Below are positions 47,010-57,571 of a stretch of DNA of 64,000 bases, one piece after another. The DNA lies in NCBI RefSeq assembly GCF_945952055.1, contig NZ_CAMFHB010000019.1:46930-110929 (forward strand), read 5' to 3'. Numbering within the stretch: the stretch's first letter is position 1; each line of letters starts with the position of its first letter. The position numbers and the translations under genes are program-made. The notes under the pieces are model-generated. The model was given only the letters and a program-made list of their open reading frames with translations. It had not been told where the DNA came from and made no database searches. The stretch comes from an uncultured Alsobacter sp. (GTDB lineage Bacteria; Pseudomonadota; Alphaproteobacteria; Rhizobiales; Beijerinckiaceae).

Positions 47010-47986
47010 GCGCGTTGCTCGAGGTCGAGGACCTCTCCGTCGCGTTCCGCTCGCAGTCCGGCACCGTCCGGGCCGTCGACGGGGTGTCGTTCTCGGTCGA
47101 TCGCGGGGAGACGCTCGGCATTGTGGGCGAGTCCGGCTCGGGCAAGTCCGTGACGGCGCTCGCCGTCATGGGCCTCGTTGCCGATCCGCCCGGCAGGATC
47201 ACCGGCGGGCGCATCCGCTTCGAGGGCCAGGACCTTCGCGCCGCGTCGCCGGAGACGTTGCGGTCGCTGCGCGGGCACGGCATCGCCATGATTTTCCAGG
47301 ATCCCATGACGTCGCTGAACCCGGTGCTCACCATCGGGCGCCAGCTGACCGAGGTCACCGAGGTCCATCTGGGGCTGTCGCCGGAGCAGGCGCGCCGGCG
47401 CGCGGTCGAGCTCCTCGACATGGTCGGCATTCCCTCGCCCGAGAGCCGGCTCGACGACTATCCGCACCGCTTCTCGGGCGGCATGCGCCAGCGCGTCATG
47501 ATCGCCATGGCCATGGCCTGCAAGCCGCGCCTGATCATCGCCGACGAGCCGACCACCGCGCTCGACGTCACCATCCAGGCCCAGATCCTGGAGCTCCTGC
47601 GCAGCCTTCAGGCCGAACTCGGCATGGCCATGATCCTGATCACCCACGATCTCGGCGTCGTCGCCGGCATGGCCGACCGGGTCTGCGTCATGTATGCCGG
47701 CCGCATCGTCGAGGAGGGCCCGACCGAGGCGATCTTCGACGCGCCGGGCATGCCCTACACGGCCGGGCTCCTCGGTTCGGTGCCGCGGCTCGACAGGCCC
47801 GATTCCGCGCGGCTCGTGCCGATCCCCGGCCTGCCGCCGGCCGGCTCGCAGGGCCCGGGCGTCTGCAGCTTCGCGCCGCGGTGCGGGCACACGATGGCGC
47901 GGTGCCTGGAAAAGGCGCCGTCGCTTGTCCCGGTCGGCGATGCGCGACACCGGGCGGCCTGCTGGTTGCGGGAGGCCCGCCCGTGA
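47006..47986 (+). CDS. ABC transporter ATPase, OppD/DppD type (system 3)
   Basis: This 326-residue ATPase has Walker [12 protein letters not shown]-loop [10 protein letters not shown], signature [16 protein letters not shown], Walker [13 protein letters not shown]-loop ITHDLGVV and C-terminal [14 protein letters not shown]. The start at 47006 overlaps the epimerase stop; a longer frame from 46946 is rejected because [12 protein letters not shown] is the standard N-terminus. With the next gene it completes importer 3 in the same operon as its permeases, five enzyme genes downstream. Confidence 0.95.
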   Translation: MSALLEVEDLSVAFRSQSGTVRAVDGVSFSVDRGETLGIVGESGSGKSVTALAVMGLVADPPGRITGGRIRFEGQDLRAASPETLRSLRGHGIAMIFQDPMTSLNPVLTIGRQLTEVTEVHLGLSPEQARRRAVELLDMVGIPSPESRLDDYPHRFSGGMRQRVMIAMAMACKPRLIIADEPTTALDVTIQAQILELLRSLQAELGMAMILITHDLGVVAGMADRVCVMYAGRIVEEGPTEAIFDAPGMPYTAGLLGSVPRLDRPDSARLVPIPGLPPAGSQGPGVCSFAPRCGHTMARCLEKAPSLVPVGDARHRAACWLREARP

Positions 47987-49035
47987 CGACATCCGCCGGA
48001 CCCTTGCTCGAGGTCGAGAACCTCGCGGTCCACTTCCCCGTCACGCGCGGCTTCATCTTCGAGCGCCAGGTGGGCACCGTGAAGGCCGTCGACGGCGTGT
48101 CCTTCGCCCTGCAGCGCGGCTCCACCCTCGGCCTGGTGGGCGAAAGCGGCTGCGGCAAGTCGACGGTCGGCCGCGCCATCCTGCGGCTCGTCGAGCCCAC
48201 CGGCGGCAGCGTGCGCTTCGACGGCACCGACCTGCGCGGGCTCGGCGAGGAGGAGTTGCGGCGGCTGCGCCGGCGCATCCAGATGATCTTCCAGGACCCC
48301 TATGCCAGTCTCAACCCGCGCATGAGCGTGGGGGCCGCGCTGGCCGAGCCGATCCGCCTGCACGGCCTGCGCGAGGGCGAGGCGGCGGTGAAGGACCGGG
48401 TGCGCGAGCTCCTGGGTCTCGTCGGGCTCGACCCGGCCTATGCGGAACGTTTCCCGCACGAGTTTTCCGGCGGTCAGCGGCAACGCATCGGCATCGCCCG
48501 CGCGCTCGCCTGTGAGCCCGATCTCATCGTCTGCGACGAGCCCGTCTCGGCGCTCGACGTGTCGATCCAGGCCCAGGTGATGAACCTGCTGCAGGACCTG
48601 CAGCAGAAGCTCGGGCTCACCTACCTGTTCATCGCCCACGGCCTCAACGTGGTGCGCCACATCAGCGACCGCGTGGCGGTGATGTATCTCGGGCGCATCG
48701 TCGAGATGGGCGAGAAGGGCCCGCTCTACGCCGACCCGCGCCACCCCTACACGCGCGCCCTGCTGTCCGCCGTGCCGGTGCCCGATCCGCGGCTGGAGAA
48801 GCGCCGTCGCCGCATCATCCTGCAGGGCGACGTTCCGAGCCCGCTCAACCCTCCCCCCGGGTGCCGCTTCCAGACCCGCTGCCCCGTGGTGCAGGATCGC
48901 TGCCGCAGCGAGGACCAACAGCTCGCGCCGGGGCCGTCCGGGGTGGACGTCGCCTGCTGGCGTGCGCCCGAGGTGCCCGCGCTGCTGCCCAACGCTTTCG
49001 CAGGGACGGCTGCCCCGTCCACCAGGACCCACTGA
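47983..49035 (+). CDS. ABC transporter ATPase, OppF/DppF type (system 3)
   Basis: This 350-residue ATPase starts at a GTG overlapping the previous stop (GTGA). Motifs: Walker [22 protein letters not shown], signature [16 protein letters not shown], Walker [12 protein letters not shown] and C-terminal [14 protein letters not shown]. The H-loop region reads IAHGLNVV, where nearly all relatives have AHDL; the His is intact. Its stop overlaps the hyuA start by one base. Confidence 0.94.
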   Translation: MTTSAGPLLEVENLAVHFPVTRGFIFERQVGTVKAVDGVSFALQRGSTLGLVGESGCGKSTVGRAILRLVEPTGGSVRFDGTDLRGLGEEELRRLRRRIQMIFQDPYASLNPRMSVGAALAEPIRLHGLREGEAAVKDRVRELLGLVGLDPAYAERFPHEFSGGQRQRIGIARALACEPDLIVCDEPVSALDVSIQAQVMNLLQDLQQKLGLTYLFIAHGLNVVRHISDRVAVMYLGRIVEMGEKGPLYADPRHPYTRALLSAVPVPDPRLEKRRRRIILQGDVPSPLNPPPGCRFQTRCPVVQDRCRSEDQQLAPGPSGVDVACWRAPEVPALLPNAFAGTAAPSTRTH

Positions 49036-51104
49036 TGACCACAGCCCGCTACCGCATCGGCATCGACGTCGGCGGCACCTTCACCGATTTCATCCTGGCC
49101 GACATGACCGGCGGCGGGCTCGTCCTGCACAAGGAACCGTCAGTGCCGGGCGACCCGTCGCTCGCCGTCGAGCGCGGCATCGCGGCCCTCGTGGATAGCC
49201 GCGGGCTGGCGCCACGGGACGTCGAGCTCGTCGTCCACGGCACAACCATCGGCCTCAACGCCATCATCCAGCGGCGGGGCGCGAAGCTCGCCCTCGTCGT
49301 GTCGCGGGGCAACCGCGACGTGATGGAGATTGCGCGGCTGAGGCTGCCGAGCTCCTACGACGTGGCGGCCCCGCGCGAAGCGCCGCTGGTGCGCCGCGAC
49401 CTGGTGTTCGAAGTGGGGGCGCGCCTGCGCTCCGACGGCACCGTGCTCGAACCCGTCGATCCCGCCGAAGTGGACGGCGTGGCGGACGAACTCGCCAGGC
49501 GCGGCGTCGACGCGGTCGCCGTCATGCTCCTCAACTCCTATCGCGATCCTGCCCTCGAGATCGAAGTGGCGGAGCGCCTGCGGGCCCGCCTGCCGGGCGT
49601 GCTGGTGACGGAATCGGGCGTGGTCTGGCCCGAGGTGCGCGAGTACGAGCGCTGCCTCGTGGCTGGCCTCAACGCCTATATCCATCCGTTGATGACGTCC
49701 TATTTCGACCGCCTGCAGCGCCGCGTCGGCGAGGCCGGCGTGAAGGGGCCGATCTACATCACCGCCAACAATGGCGGGACGCTCGGCCTCGACACGGCCC
49801 GCGAACGCCCCATCGACACCGTGCTCTCCGGGCCCGCCTCGGGCGTCGTCGCCTCGGTGCGGATGGGCGAGGCGGCGGGGCGCACCAGGCTCATCACCTT
49901 CGACATGGGCGGAACCAGCGCCGACATCTCGATCGTGCGGGCCGGAGCGCCGGAGTTCACGACCACCACCTTCGTGGGCGACTTCCCGCTGATCATGCCC
50001 GTGGTGAACGTCGGCGCCATCGGCGCCGGCGGCGGGTCGATCCTGTGGGTCGACGACCAGGGTTTCCTGAAGGTCGGACCGCTCTCCGCGGGGGCCGATC
50101 CTGGTCCCGTGTCGTACCGGCGCGGCGGCACGCAGCCCGCCGTCACCGATTGCTATCTCGCCACCGGCATCATCGACCCCGACCGCTTCCTCGGCGGCCG
50201 CATGCGGCTCGACCGCGAGGCGGCGCTCGCGGCGCTCGCCGAGATCGCGCAGCGGCTCGGCCTCCCGGGGCCCGTGGACGCGGCGGAGGCGGCCCTGCGG
50301 GTGGCCAGCGCCAAGATGGCCAGCGAGGTGATCAAGCTGCTCGCGACGGCCGGAGCCGACCCGCGCGACTTCGCGCTCGTCGCCTATGGCGGCGCGGGCC
50401 CGACCCATGCGGTGCTGCTGGCGGAGGAGGCGGGGCTGGAGGCCGTGCTGGTGCCGACCACGCCTGGCGCCTTCTGCGCGCTCGGAGCCGTGCTCGCCGA
50501 CGTTCGCCGCGACTACGTCCAGACGGCACGCCACCTGATCGCGGCACCCGGCGTCCTGCCGGCGTCGCGCGACGGCTGGGCTGCCGTGGACGAGGCCATC
50601 GCCCGCCTGCGCCGCGACGCGCTCGCCTGGATCGCCAAGGAGGGCGCGCTCGTCGGCGCCCACAGCATCGCGGTCAGCGCCAACATGCGCTACACGGGCC
50701 AGGCCTACGAACTCGACATCCCGGCGCCCTCGGATCCGCCCGATCCCGCCTCATGGTGCGAGGCCTTCCATGCCGAGCACCACCGCCTCTACGGCTTCAG
50801 CGATCCGTCGGCCCCGGTGCAGGTCACGACCGTTCGGCTCGGGGTGATCGGCAAGGTGCCGCCCGTCCAGTTCCCGCCGGCCGACGACGCGAAGCCCGTG
50901 GCGCGCGGCACCCGCACCGTGTGGCGCAACGGAAAGGCGCTCGAGGCCGCCGTCTACGACCGCGCGGGCTTCGGCCGCGGCGCGGCGGTCCAGGGTCCCG
51001 CCATCATCGAGCAGGCCGACACCACCACGCTGGTGCTCGACGGCTGGCGCTGCGAGGCCGACGCCATCGGCACCCTTCACCTGACGCGGGAGGGCCGGCG
51101 GTGA
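49035..51104 (+). CDS. hyuA: Hydantoinase A / oxoprolinase family protein (second HyuA)
   Basis: This 689-residue HyuA protein has YRIGIDVGGTFTDFILAD at the N-terminus, ITFDMGGTSADISIV in the ATPase core and YGGAGPTHAVLLAEEAG. It is diverged from the HyuA at 14186-16231. ATP-dependent opening of a hydantoin, lactam or similar with the next gene product is expected. Its place in the importer operon ties the reaction to the imported compound (inference). The ATG overlaps the stop of the OppF-type gene. Confidence 0.93.
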   Translation: MTTARYRIGIDVGGTFTDFILADMTGGGLVLHKEPSVPGDPSLAVERGIAALVDSRGLAPRDVELVVHGTTIGLNAIIQRRGAKLALVVSRGNRDVMEIARLRLPSSYDVAAPREAPLVRRDLVFEVGARLRSDGTVLEPVDPAEVDGVADELARRGVDAVAVMLLNSYRDPALEIEVAERLRARLPGVLVTESGVVWPEVREYERCLVAGLNAYIHPLMTSYFDRLQRRVGEAGVKGPIYITANNGGTLGLDTARERPIDTVLSGPASGVVASVRMGEAAGRTRLITFDMGGTSADISIVRAGAPEFTTTTFVGDFPLIMPVVNVGAIGAGGGSILWVDDQGFLKVGPLSAGADPGPVSYRRGGTQPAVTDCYLATGIIDPDRFLGGRMRLDREAALAALAEIAQRLGLPGPVDAAEAALRVASAKMASEVIKLLATAGADPRDFALVAYGGAGPTHAVLLAEEAGLEAVLVPTTPGAFCALGAVLADVRRDYVQTARHLIAAPGVLPASRDGWAAVDEAIARLRRDALAWIAKEGALVGAHSIAVSANMRYTGQAYELDIPAPSDPPDPASWCEAFHAEHHRLYGFSDPSAPVQVTTVRLGVIGKVPPVQFPPADDAKPVARGTRTVWRNGKALEAAVYDRAGFGRGAAVQGPAIIEQADTTTLVLDGWRCEADAIGTLHLTREGRR

Positions 51105-53161
51105 CGCAGGATGCAGCCTCCGGGATCGTCCTCGATCCCGTCGACCTCGAGATCTTCTTCCACAAGTTCACCGCCGTGGCCGAGGAGATGGCCATCACGC
51201 TGCAGCGGGCGGCCCGCACCACCTATGTGAAGGAGGCCGGCGACTTCGGCACCGCGCTGGCGAGCCCCGGCGGACGGTTCTTCGCCTATCCGCGCGTGCT
51301 GGGCGTCTCGGGCTTCCTCGACAGCGACGTCGGCCCCTCGCTGGAGGCGATCCCGGACCTCGAGCCCGGCGACGTCATCATCACCAACCACCCCTATGCG
51401 AGTGTCGGGCTCTCCACCCACATGCCCGACCTGCACCTCATCCGGCCGATCTTCCACGAGGGCCGGATCGTCGCCCATGCCTGGGACTTCATCCACTCGG
51501 CGGATGTCGGCGGCGGCGTGCCGTCCTCGATCTCGCCGCGCTTCTCGGACCTGTTCCAGGAGGGCTTCCAGATTCCGCCGATGAAGCTGATGAAGGCGGG
51601 CGTGATGAACGCCGACTTCCTGACGCTCTACCGGTCGAACTGCCGCACGCCCGACGTCAATCTCGGCGACATCAACGCCATGCTGGCGGCGCTGGCCATC
51701 GGCGAGCGGCGGGTGCACGAGCTCATCGCCGCCCACGGCGTCGAGACCTTCATGCAGGCGCAGCGCGACCTCGTGGCCTATGCCGCGGCCAAGGCGCGCC
51801 AGGTGCAGCGGCGGATCCCGGACGGCGACCACGTCTTCTGGGACTATCTCGACGACGACTACAATTCGCCGGTGCCTGTGCGCCTGCGCTGCTGCCTCAA
51901 GGCGCGCGACGGCCACGTGCATCTCGACTTCACGGGCTCCGACCCTCAGGTCGAGGCTGCCTACAACGTGCCGACCGGCGGGCGTCGGCACGTGTGGCTG
52001 ACGCTCAAGCTCATGCACTTCGTCTACAGCACCGACCGCACGGTGCCGCTGAACTACGGGCTGTTCGAGAACATCACCGTCGAGGCCCCGTCCGGCACCA
52101 TCGTCAATCCCGAGCCGCCCGCCGCCGTGGGCGTGCGTGCCGCCACGGCCATCCGCATCAACGAGGCGCTGGTGGGCGCCATGTCGGTCGCCAAGCCCGG
52201 GCTGATGCCGGCGCCGAGCGGCGGCGTGATGATCCCGTCCGTGCTCGTCGAGCAGGATCCGGCGACGGGCGCGCGCAGCGTCATGGTGCTGCAGTCGCTC
52301 GTCGGCGGGACGGGGGCACGCGAGGGCGGCGACGGCGTCGACGGGCGCGATTCCAGCCTCGCCAACCAGCGCAACACGCCGATCGAGAAGACCGAGGAGG
52401 AATCCGCCGCGGTCATCGTCGACTACGCGCTGCGCCCGGACTCGGGCGGCGCCGGCCGCTGGCGTGGCGGCACCGGCGTCGTCTTCAGCGTGCGCATCGT
52501 GCGCGACGGCAGCGCCGTGCTGGGCCGCGGCATGGAGCGCTTCGTGTTCCGGCCGTGGGGCATGGCCGGCGGCAAGCCGGGCGCCAATGCCCGCGTGGTG
52601 CTCAACGCCGGGACGCCGCAGGAACGTGACCTCGGCAAGCTCGACATGTTCGTGGCGCGCGCCGGCGACGTGGTCACCATCATGACCCCTGGCGGCGGCG
52701 GCTTCGGCGACCCGCTGGAGCGGCCGGCGGATGTGGTCCGCGACGACGTAGTGTCGGGCTATGTGAGCCGCGAGTCCGCCCTTGCGGACTATGGCGTCGT
52801 GCTCGACGGCGACGCCGTGGACGAGGCTGCGACGCGGGCCCGGCGGGACGCCATCCGTCGCGGCCGCCCGGGCCTGAAGCGCTTCGACTACGGGCCCGAG
52901 CGCGAGGCCTGGGACACCGTCTTCGACGACGCGTCGATGCTGGAGTTCAATGCCCTGCTGATGCGGCTGCCGACCTCGGTGCGTTCGCGCCGGCGGCGTG
53001 AGATCTTCGACCGGGTGGTGCCGGGCCTGTCGGCCGGCGTCCGGCCGCTGCAGGACGCCATCGGCGATCCGGACGCGGCACGCGCCCGGCTCAAGGACGA
53101 TATCGAGGCCCTCCGGCGCGCTCTCGCGCCAGGCGAGGGAGAGACAAGGAGGACGTCATGA
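51101..53161 (+). CDS. hyuB: Hydantoinase B / oxoprolinase family protein (second HyuB)
   Basis: This 686-residue HyuB protein starts at a GTG overlapping the hyuA stop. Family segments are GDVIITNHPYASVGLSTHMP, HSADVGGGVPSS and VTIMTPGGGGFGDP. It is about 100 residues longer than the HyuB at 12447; the extra length is mostly a C-terminal part after GGGGFGDP (ERPADVVRDDVVSGYVSRE onward) rich in Arg and Asp. The extension could contact the partner or be lineage-specific. It is coupled to the following oxidoreductase gene (ATGA). Confidence 0.93.
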   Translation: MTQDAASGIVLDPVDLEIFFHKFTAVAEEMAITLQRAARTTYVKEAGDFGTALASPGGRFFAYPRVLGVSGFLDSDVGPSLEAIPDLEPGDVIITNHPYASVGLSTHMPDLHLIRPIFHEGRIVAHAWDFIHSADVGGGVPSSISPRFSDLFQEGFQIPPMKLMKAGVMNADFLTLYRSNCRTPDVNLGDINAMLAALAIGERRVHELIAAHGVETFMQAQRDLVAYAAAKARQVQRRIPDGDHVFWDYLDDDYNSPVPVRLRCCLKARDGHVHLDFTGSDPQVEAAYNVPTGGRRHVWLTLKLMHFVYSTDRTVPLNYGLFENITVEAPSGTIVNPEPPAAVGVRAATAIRINEALVGAMSVAKPGLMPAPSGGVMIPSVLVEQDPATGARSVMVLQSLVGGTGAREGGDGVDGRDSSLANQRNTPIEKTEEESAAVIVDYALRPDSGGAGRWRGGTGVVFSVRIVRDGSAVLGRGMERFVFRPWGMAGGKPGANARVVLNAGTPQERDLGKLDMFVARAGDVVTIMTPGGGGFGDPLERPADVVRDDVVSGYVSRESALADYGVVLDGDAVDEAATRARRDAIRRGRPGLKRFDYGPEREAWDTVFDDASMLEFNALLMRLPTSVRSRRRREIFDRVVPGLSAGVRPLQDAIGDPDAARARLKDDIEALRRALAPGEGETRRTS

Positions 53162-54222
53162 AGGTCGGAATCATCGGGGCGAGCTTCGCCAAGGCCGCCT
53201 ATCTGCCGGCGCTGAAGCACGTCGAGGGCGCCGAGGTGGTCGCCATCGCCAGCGCGCGCAAGTCCAGCGCCGAGGCTGCCGCGCAGGCGTTCGGCGTGCC
53301 GCACGCCTATGACGACTGGCAGGCGATGATCGCGAACCACACGTTCGACCTCGTCTGCGTCGCGACCCCCACCGTGACTCACGCGCCGATGACGCTGGCC
53401 GCTCTGGATGCCGGTGCCGCGGTGCTGTGCGAGAAGCCCACCGCCATGGACGCCGGGCAGGCCAAGGCCATGCTCGACCGTGCCGAGGCGCTCGGCCGGG
53501 TGCACATGATCGACCACGAGCTCCGCTTCAACCCGAACCGCCGCAAGGTGAAGGCGCTCATCGACAGCGGCGCGATCGGTAAGGTCCGGCACGTCGTCGT
53601 CTCGAACATCGTGGCGGCCTGGGGCGATCCGGCGTCGCGCTCAAAGGGCGACTGGTGGTCGCTGGCGAGCGAAGGCGGCGGGCGGCTCGGCGCCAATGGC
53701 TCGCACCAGGTCGACCTCATCCGCTGGTGGCTGGGCGAGGTCGGCGCCGCCGACGGCATGCTGCGCACCATGGTGCCGGACCGCGTGGACAAGACGACCG
53801 GCGAGCCCTGGCGGGCGGACGCCGACGATTTCGCATCCTTCACCCTCGACATGAAGAGCGGCGCCATCGTCCAGGTCATCATCAACGCGACCGCGCGTCA
53901 CGGGCTCGACAACACCACCCAGATCTTCGGCAGCGAGGGCACCATCCTGCTGCACAACACCGGCGAGAAGCTGCTCGTCGCCAAGGCCGGCGAGACCTTC
54001 AAGGAGGAGCAGGTCGAGGACCCCAACGCCAGCCTGCCCGGCCTCAACGCCGGCATCTGGAACGTGTCGGTCGTGGGCGTGATGCGCGAACTCGCCGCCG
54101 CCATCCGCGAGAAGCGCCCGGTGAAGGAAGGCGCGACCTTCTGGGACGGCTGGAAGAACCAGCTCGTTCTGGACGCGGTGGCCCAGTCGAGCAAGGAGCG
54201 GCGGTGGGTGGATCTGGGGTGA
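53158..54222 (+). CDS. Gfo/Idh/MocA family oxidoreductase (second)
   Basis: This 354-residue oxidoreductase starts MKVGIIGASFAKAAYLPAL with a Rossmann loop GASFAK, EKPTAMDAG (EKP motif) and GSHQVDLIRWWLG. It ends the 13-gene operon that begins at 37546 and is followed by repeat copy G. It differs from the one at 44998, so the pathway appears to have two separate dehydrogenase steps on polyol-like or keto substrates (inference). Confidence 0.92.
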   Translation: MKVGIIGASFAKAAYLPALKHVEGAEVVAIASARKSSAEAAAQAFGVPHAYDDWQAMIANHTFDLVCVATPTVTHAPMTLAALDAGAAVLCEKPTAMDAGQAKAMLDRAEALGRVHMIDHELRFNPNRRKVKALIDSGAIGKVRHVVVSNIVAAWGDPASRSKGDWWSLASEGGGRLGANGSHQVDLIRWWLGEVGAADGMLRTMVPDRVDKTTGEPWRADADDFASFTLDMKSGAIVQVIINATARHGLDNTTQIFGSEGTILLHNTGEKLLVAKAGETFKEEQVEDPNASLPGLNAGIWNVSVVGVMRELAAAIREKRPVKEGATFWDGWKNQLVLDAVAQSSKERRWVDLG

Positions 54223-54250
54223 GGGGCGCTGATCTCGACGCTGCGCTGCA

Positions 54251-54357
54251 TCTCTCAACTGTCCTGGCCGGGCTTGGCCCGGCCATCCACGACTGTGCCG
54301 GGGCCATGCGCAAGTCGTGGGTGCCCGGGCCAAGCCCGGGCATGACGCGCGGAGGGG
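54251..54357. repeat. Dispersed palindromic repeat, copy G (between convergent genes)
   Basis: A full copy with GGCCGGGCTTGGCCCGGCC and GCCCGGGCCAAGCCCGGGC arms and inner CCACGACT / AGTCGTGG stem. It lies between the convergent oxidoreductase (+) and OppF-type ATPase (-) genes. Confidence 0.88.
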
Positions 54358-54387
54358 TTGGAGCCTTGCAGAGGTGCCTTCAGCCCC

Positions 54388-55377
54388 TCACTGCCTGATG
54401 CACGCGGCCCGGTGGTCCGGCCCGCGCTCCGTCAGCGGCGGCACCACCTCGCCGCACTCCTTCGTCGCCACCGGGCACCGCGTGCGGAAGACGCAGCCCG
54501 ACGGCGGGTTGAGCGGGGAGGGGATGTCGCCCTGCAGGATCACGCGCTCGCGCTTCACCGTCGGGTCGGGGATCGGCACGGCTGAGAGCAGGGCCTGCGT
54601 GTAGGGATGGCGCGGGTTCGTGTAGAGCGAGCGCGCCGGCGCGATCTCCATGATCCGGCCGAGATACATGACCGCCACGTGGTCGGAGATGTACTCGACG
54701 ATGCCGAGGTCGTGGGCGATGAAGAGCACCGTCAGGCCGAACTCGTCCTTGAGGTCCTCGATGAGGTTCACCACCTGCGCGCGGATCGAGACGTCGAGCG
54801 CCGAGACGGGCTCGTCGGCGACGAGGAACGAGGGCTTCACCGCGAGCGCGCGGGCGATGCCGATGCGCTGGCGCTGGCCGCCGGAGAACTCGTGCGGGTA
54901 GCGCCGGGCGTGCGAGGGTGACAGGCCCACCCGCTGCAGCAGGTCGGCGATCCGCTCGCCGCGCTCGGCACCCCGGGCGAGGTCGTGGATGTCCAGCGCC
55001 TGGCCGACGATCTCGCCCACGGTCATGCGCGGGTTGAGGCTCGCGAACGGATCCTGGAAGACGATCTGCATGCGCCGGCGGTACTGGCGCATGGCTTCGG
55101 GGGGGAGCGTCGTGATGTCGACGCCGTCGTAGACCACCTCGCCGGCTGTCGGCTCGATGAGGCGCAGGATCGAGCGGCCAACGGTGGTCTTGCCGGACCC
55201 GGATTCGCCGACGAGCCCCAGCACCTGGCCACGGCCGATGTCGAAGGAGACGTCCTGGACGGCCTTCACCTGGGCGACCACGCGCGAGAGGATGCCCCCG
55301 TGCACGGGGAACTCCTTCACGAGGTTGCGGACGGAGAGCAGGGCGGGGGCAGGCTTGGCCTTCGGTGCGGCGCTCAT
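54388..55377 (-). CDS. ABC transporter ATPase, OppF/DppF type (system 4)
   Basis: This 329-residue ATPase has Walker [13 protein letters not shown]-loop [10 protein letters not shown], signature [16 protein letters not shown], Walker [13 protein letters not shown]-loop IAHDLGIV and C-terminal [17 protein letters not shown] at 55377 overlaps its OppD-type partner's stop. It ends the four-gene - strand operon. The permeases it powers are probably those at 60597-62522 on the other strand. Confidence 0.94.
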   Translation of the reverse strand: MSAAPKAKPAPALLSVRNLVKEFPVHGGILSRVVAQVKAVQDVSFDIGRGQVLGLVGESGSGKTTVGRSILRLIEPTAGEVVYDGVDITTLPPEAMRQYRRRMQIVFQDPFASLNPRMTVGEIVGQALDIHDLARGAERGERIADLLQRVGLSPSHARRYPHEFSGGQRQRIGIARALAVKPSFLVADEPVSALDVSIRAQVVNLIEDLKDEFGLTVLFIAHDLGIVEYISDHVAVMYLGRIMEIAPARSLYTNPRHPYTQALLSAVPIPDPTVKRERVILQGDIPSPLNPPSGCVFRTRCPVATKECGEVVPPLTERGPDHRAACIRQ

Positions 55378-56405
55378 GCGGAAACGGTCTCCTCGGCGAG
55401 CGCGCGCCAACGCACGCAGCGCACGGTATGGCCGCCGCCCGTATCCTCGAGCGGCGGGATGGCGGCGCGGCATTCGTCCTGCGCGTGGGCGCAGCGCGGG
55501 TTGAAGGCGCAGCCCGGCGGTGGGCGCAGCAGGTTCGGCACGGTGCCCGGGATACTCTCCAGCCGCTTGCGCGTGCCGCTGGCCCGGTCGAGACGCGGGA
55601 TCGAGTTCATCAAGGCGCGGGTGTAGGGCATGCGTGGCCGGGCGAAGATGTCGCGCACGTCGCCTTCCTCGACCACCTTGCCGGCGTACATCACCACGAC
55701 GCGGTCGGCCATCTCGGCCACGACGCCGAGGTCGTGGGTGATGAACAGGATCGACATGCCGAGCTCGCGCTGAAGCTTGCGCATCAGGTCGAGGATCTGG
55801 GCCTGGATGGTGACGTCGAGCGCCGTCGTCGGCTCGTCGGCGATGAGCAGCTTCGGCCGGCAGCACAGCGCCATGGCGATCATGGCGCGCTGGCGCATGC
55901 CGCCCGACATCTGATGCGGATAGTTCTCGATGCGCCGGCGCGGATCGGGGATGCCGACGAGGTCGAGCATCTCGACGGCCGCTTCACGAGACGCTGCCTT
56001 GTCCTTCTTCTGGTGCAGGGCGACGGCCTCGGCGATCTGGTCGCCGATGGTCTTCACCGGGTTCAGGCTCGTCATCGGCTCCTGGAAGATCATGCCGATC
56101 TCGTTGCCGCGCACGGCCCGGATCTCGGGGCCGGACATCGCCAGGAGGTCGCGCCCGCCGAAGGTGATCGAGCCGCCGACGACGGCGCCCGGCGGCGGGA
56201 TCAGCCGCATCACCGAGAGGCTCGTCACCGACTTGCCTGATCCGGATTCGCCCACGACAGCGACGGTCTCGCCGCGCCCGACGTGGAAGCTCACGCCGTC
56301 CACGGCGGGCACCACCCCATCCTCGGTGCGGAAATGGGTCTGGAGGTCGCGAATGACGAGCAGCGGCTCTCGATCGGCGGAGGTCAAGGCGGAAGGGCTC
56401 CTCAC
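55374..56405 (-). CDS. ABC transporter ATPase, OppD/DppD type (system 4)
   Basis: This 343-residue ATPase starts at GTG (56403-56405), overlapping the stop of the M24 gene; the long frame further upstream is a shadow. Motifs: [55 protein letters not shown] and [14 protein letters not shown]. It works with the OppF-type protein above. Confidence 0.94.
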   Translation of the reverse strand: MRSPSALTSADREPLLVIRDLQTHFRTEDGVVPAVDGVSFHVGRGETVAVVGESGSGKSVTSLSVMRLIPPPGAVVGGSITFGGRDLLAMSGPEIRAVRGNEIGMIFQEPMTSLNPVKTIGDQIAEAVALHQKKDKAASREAAVEMLDLVGIPDPRRRIENYPHQMSGGMRQRAMIAMALCCRPKLLIADEPTTALDVTIQAQILDLMRKLQRELGMSILFITHDLGVVAEMADRVVVMYAGKVVEEGDVRDIFARPRMPYTRALMNSIPRLDRASGTRKRLESIPGTVPNLLRPPPGCAFNPRCAHAQDECRAAIPPLEDTGGGHTVRCVRWRALAEETVSA

Positions 56406-57571
56406 AGGGTGATCACCCGCTTCTCCCAGGGATGGACGGGAATGAACCGGCTCGGGACCTCGACCCCGTTCTCGCCGACGATCATCGACGTGATCGTGCG
56501 GTAGCCGTCGATCCCCGGGCGATAGATGCCGGGCTCGTTGGAAAACACCATGCCGGGCGCGACCACGGTGACGTCGCCGGGCGCGAGCCACGGAGCCTCG
56601 TGGCCCTCGATGCCCATGCCGTGGCCGATGCGGTGGCGCAGCGTGTCGCCGAGGCCCGCGGCCTTGATCGGCTCCAGCGCCGCGTCGTTGACGGCGGTGC
56701 AGGCGGCGCCGGGGCGCAGCGCCGCGATGGCGGCATCGTTGCTGGCCTGCATGGCGTCGAGGCAGCGGCGCTGGTCGGCGTTCGGATCGCCCAGCACGAA
56801 GGTCGCGCCGCTCTCGGCGTGGTAGCCGCCGAGGCTCGCGCCGATGCCCGCGATCATGGTCTCGCCGGGGGATGGCCGCCGCGCGATGACCTTGCCGTGC
56901 GGCAGCGCGCCGCGCGGGCCCGTGTGGACGGTGCCGGTGATGCCGAGCTTGGTGCGGCCGAACGCGGCTGCGTGATCGCGTGACAGGGCCGCGCTGGCGG
57001 TCCCCATGCCGTGCGCGAGGATGTCGAGTTCGGTGCCGCCGCCCCGCACGATGTCGGCGGTGCCCGACAGGATCGCTTCGAGACACAGGTCGGCATAGCG
57101 CGCCGCGGTGCGGGTGAGGAGCAGCTCCTCCGGCTCCTTGACGTAGCGCTGGCGCTCGACGAGGTCGGTCACGGCCAGCGCCGCCACGCCGTCGCGCGCG
57201 GCGTCGAGCAGCTTGACCGGCAGGGTATCCACGGCGACGCGGCGGCGGCCGATCTCGCCCAGCATCCAGAGGACGGGGTGCACGACGCCGGGGAACTCGT
57301 CGTAGGTCCGGACGTCGGCGATCCAGCCATCCTCGGCGTTCTCCTTCTCGAGCAGGGGCACGAACAGGATGGGCTCGCCGTCGACGGGCACCCAGGCACC
57401 GACAGGCCGCTCGTTGGCCGAGTGGAAGAAGCCGGTCGCGTAGATCACGTTGCCGGTGGCGAGCATCAGCAGGCCGTCGTGGCCCTCGCGCTGCAGCGTG
57501 CGGCGCAGGCGGTCCTGGACGCGGCGGTAGAAGGGCTCGGCGAGAGGAGCGGGGGACACGGTCGTCATCAT
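56402..57571 (-). CDS. M24 family (creatinase/Xaa-Pro aminopeptidase-like) hydrolase
   Basis: This 389-residue pita-bread-fold protein has an N-terminal creatinase domain and a C-terminal catalytic domain. Metallopeptidases of the family carry D, D, H, E, E ligands. Here the DxG motif is IAGIGAS (Asp to Gly), the SDITR motif is YHAESGATF, and the final Glu segment is [11 protein letters not shown]. Only His in [11 protein letters not shown] and Glu in SNEPGIY remain. It is therefore closer to metal-independent creatinase or ectoine-hydrolase-type members than to aminopeptidases. It probably hydrolyses an amidine or amide in the imported ligand. ATG at 57571 overlaps the previous stop. Confidence 0.9.
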   Translation of the reverse strand: MMTTVSPAPLAEPFYRRVQDRLRRTLQREGHDGLLMLATGNVIYATGFFHSANERPVGAWVPVDGEPILFVPLLEKENAEDGWIADVRTYDEFPGVVHPVLWMLGEIGRRRVAVDTLPVKLLDAARDGVAALAVTDLVERQRYVKEPEELLLTRTAARYADLCLEAILSGTADIVRGGGTELDILAHGMGTASAALSRDHAAAFGRTKLGITGTVHTGPRGALPHGKVIARRPSPGETMIAGIGASLGGYHAESGATFVLGDPNADQRRCLDAMQASNDAAIAALRPGAACTAVNDAALEPIKAAGLGDTLRHRIGHGMGIEGHEAPWLAPGDVTVVAPGMVFSNEPGIYRPGIDGYRTITSMIVGENGVEVPSRFIPVHPWEKRVITL

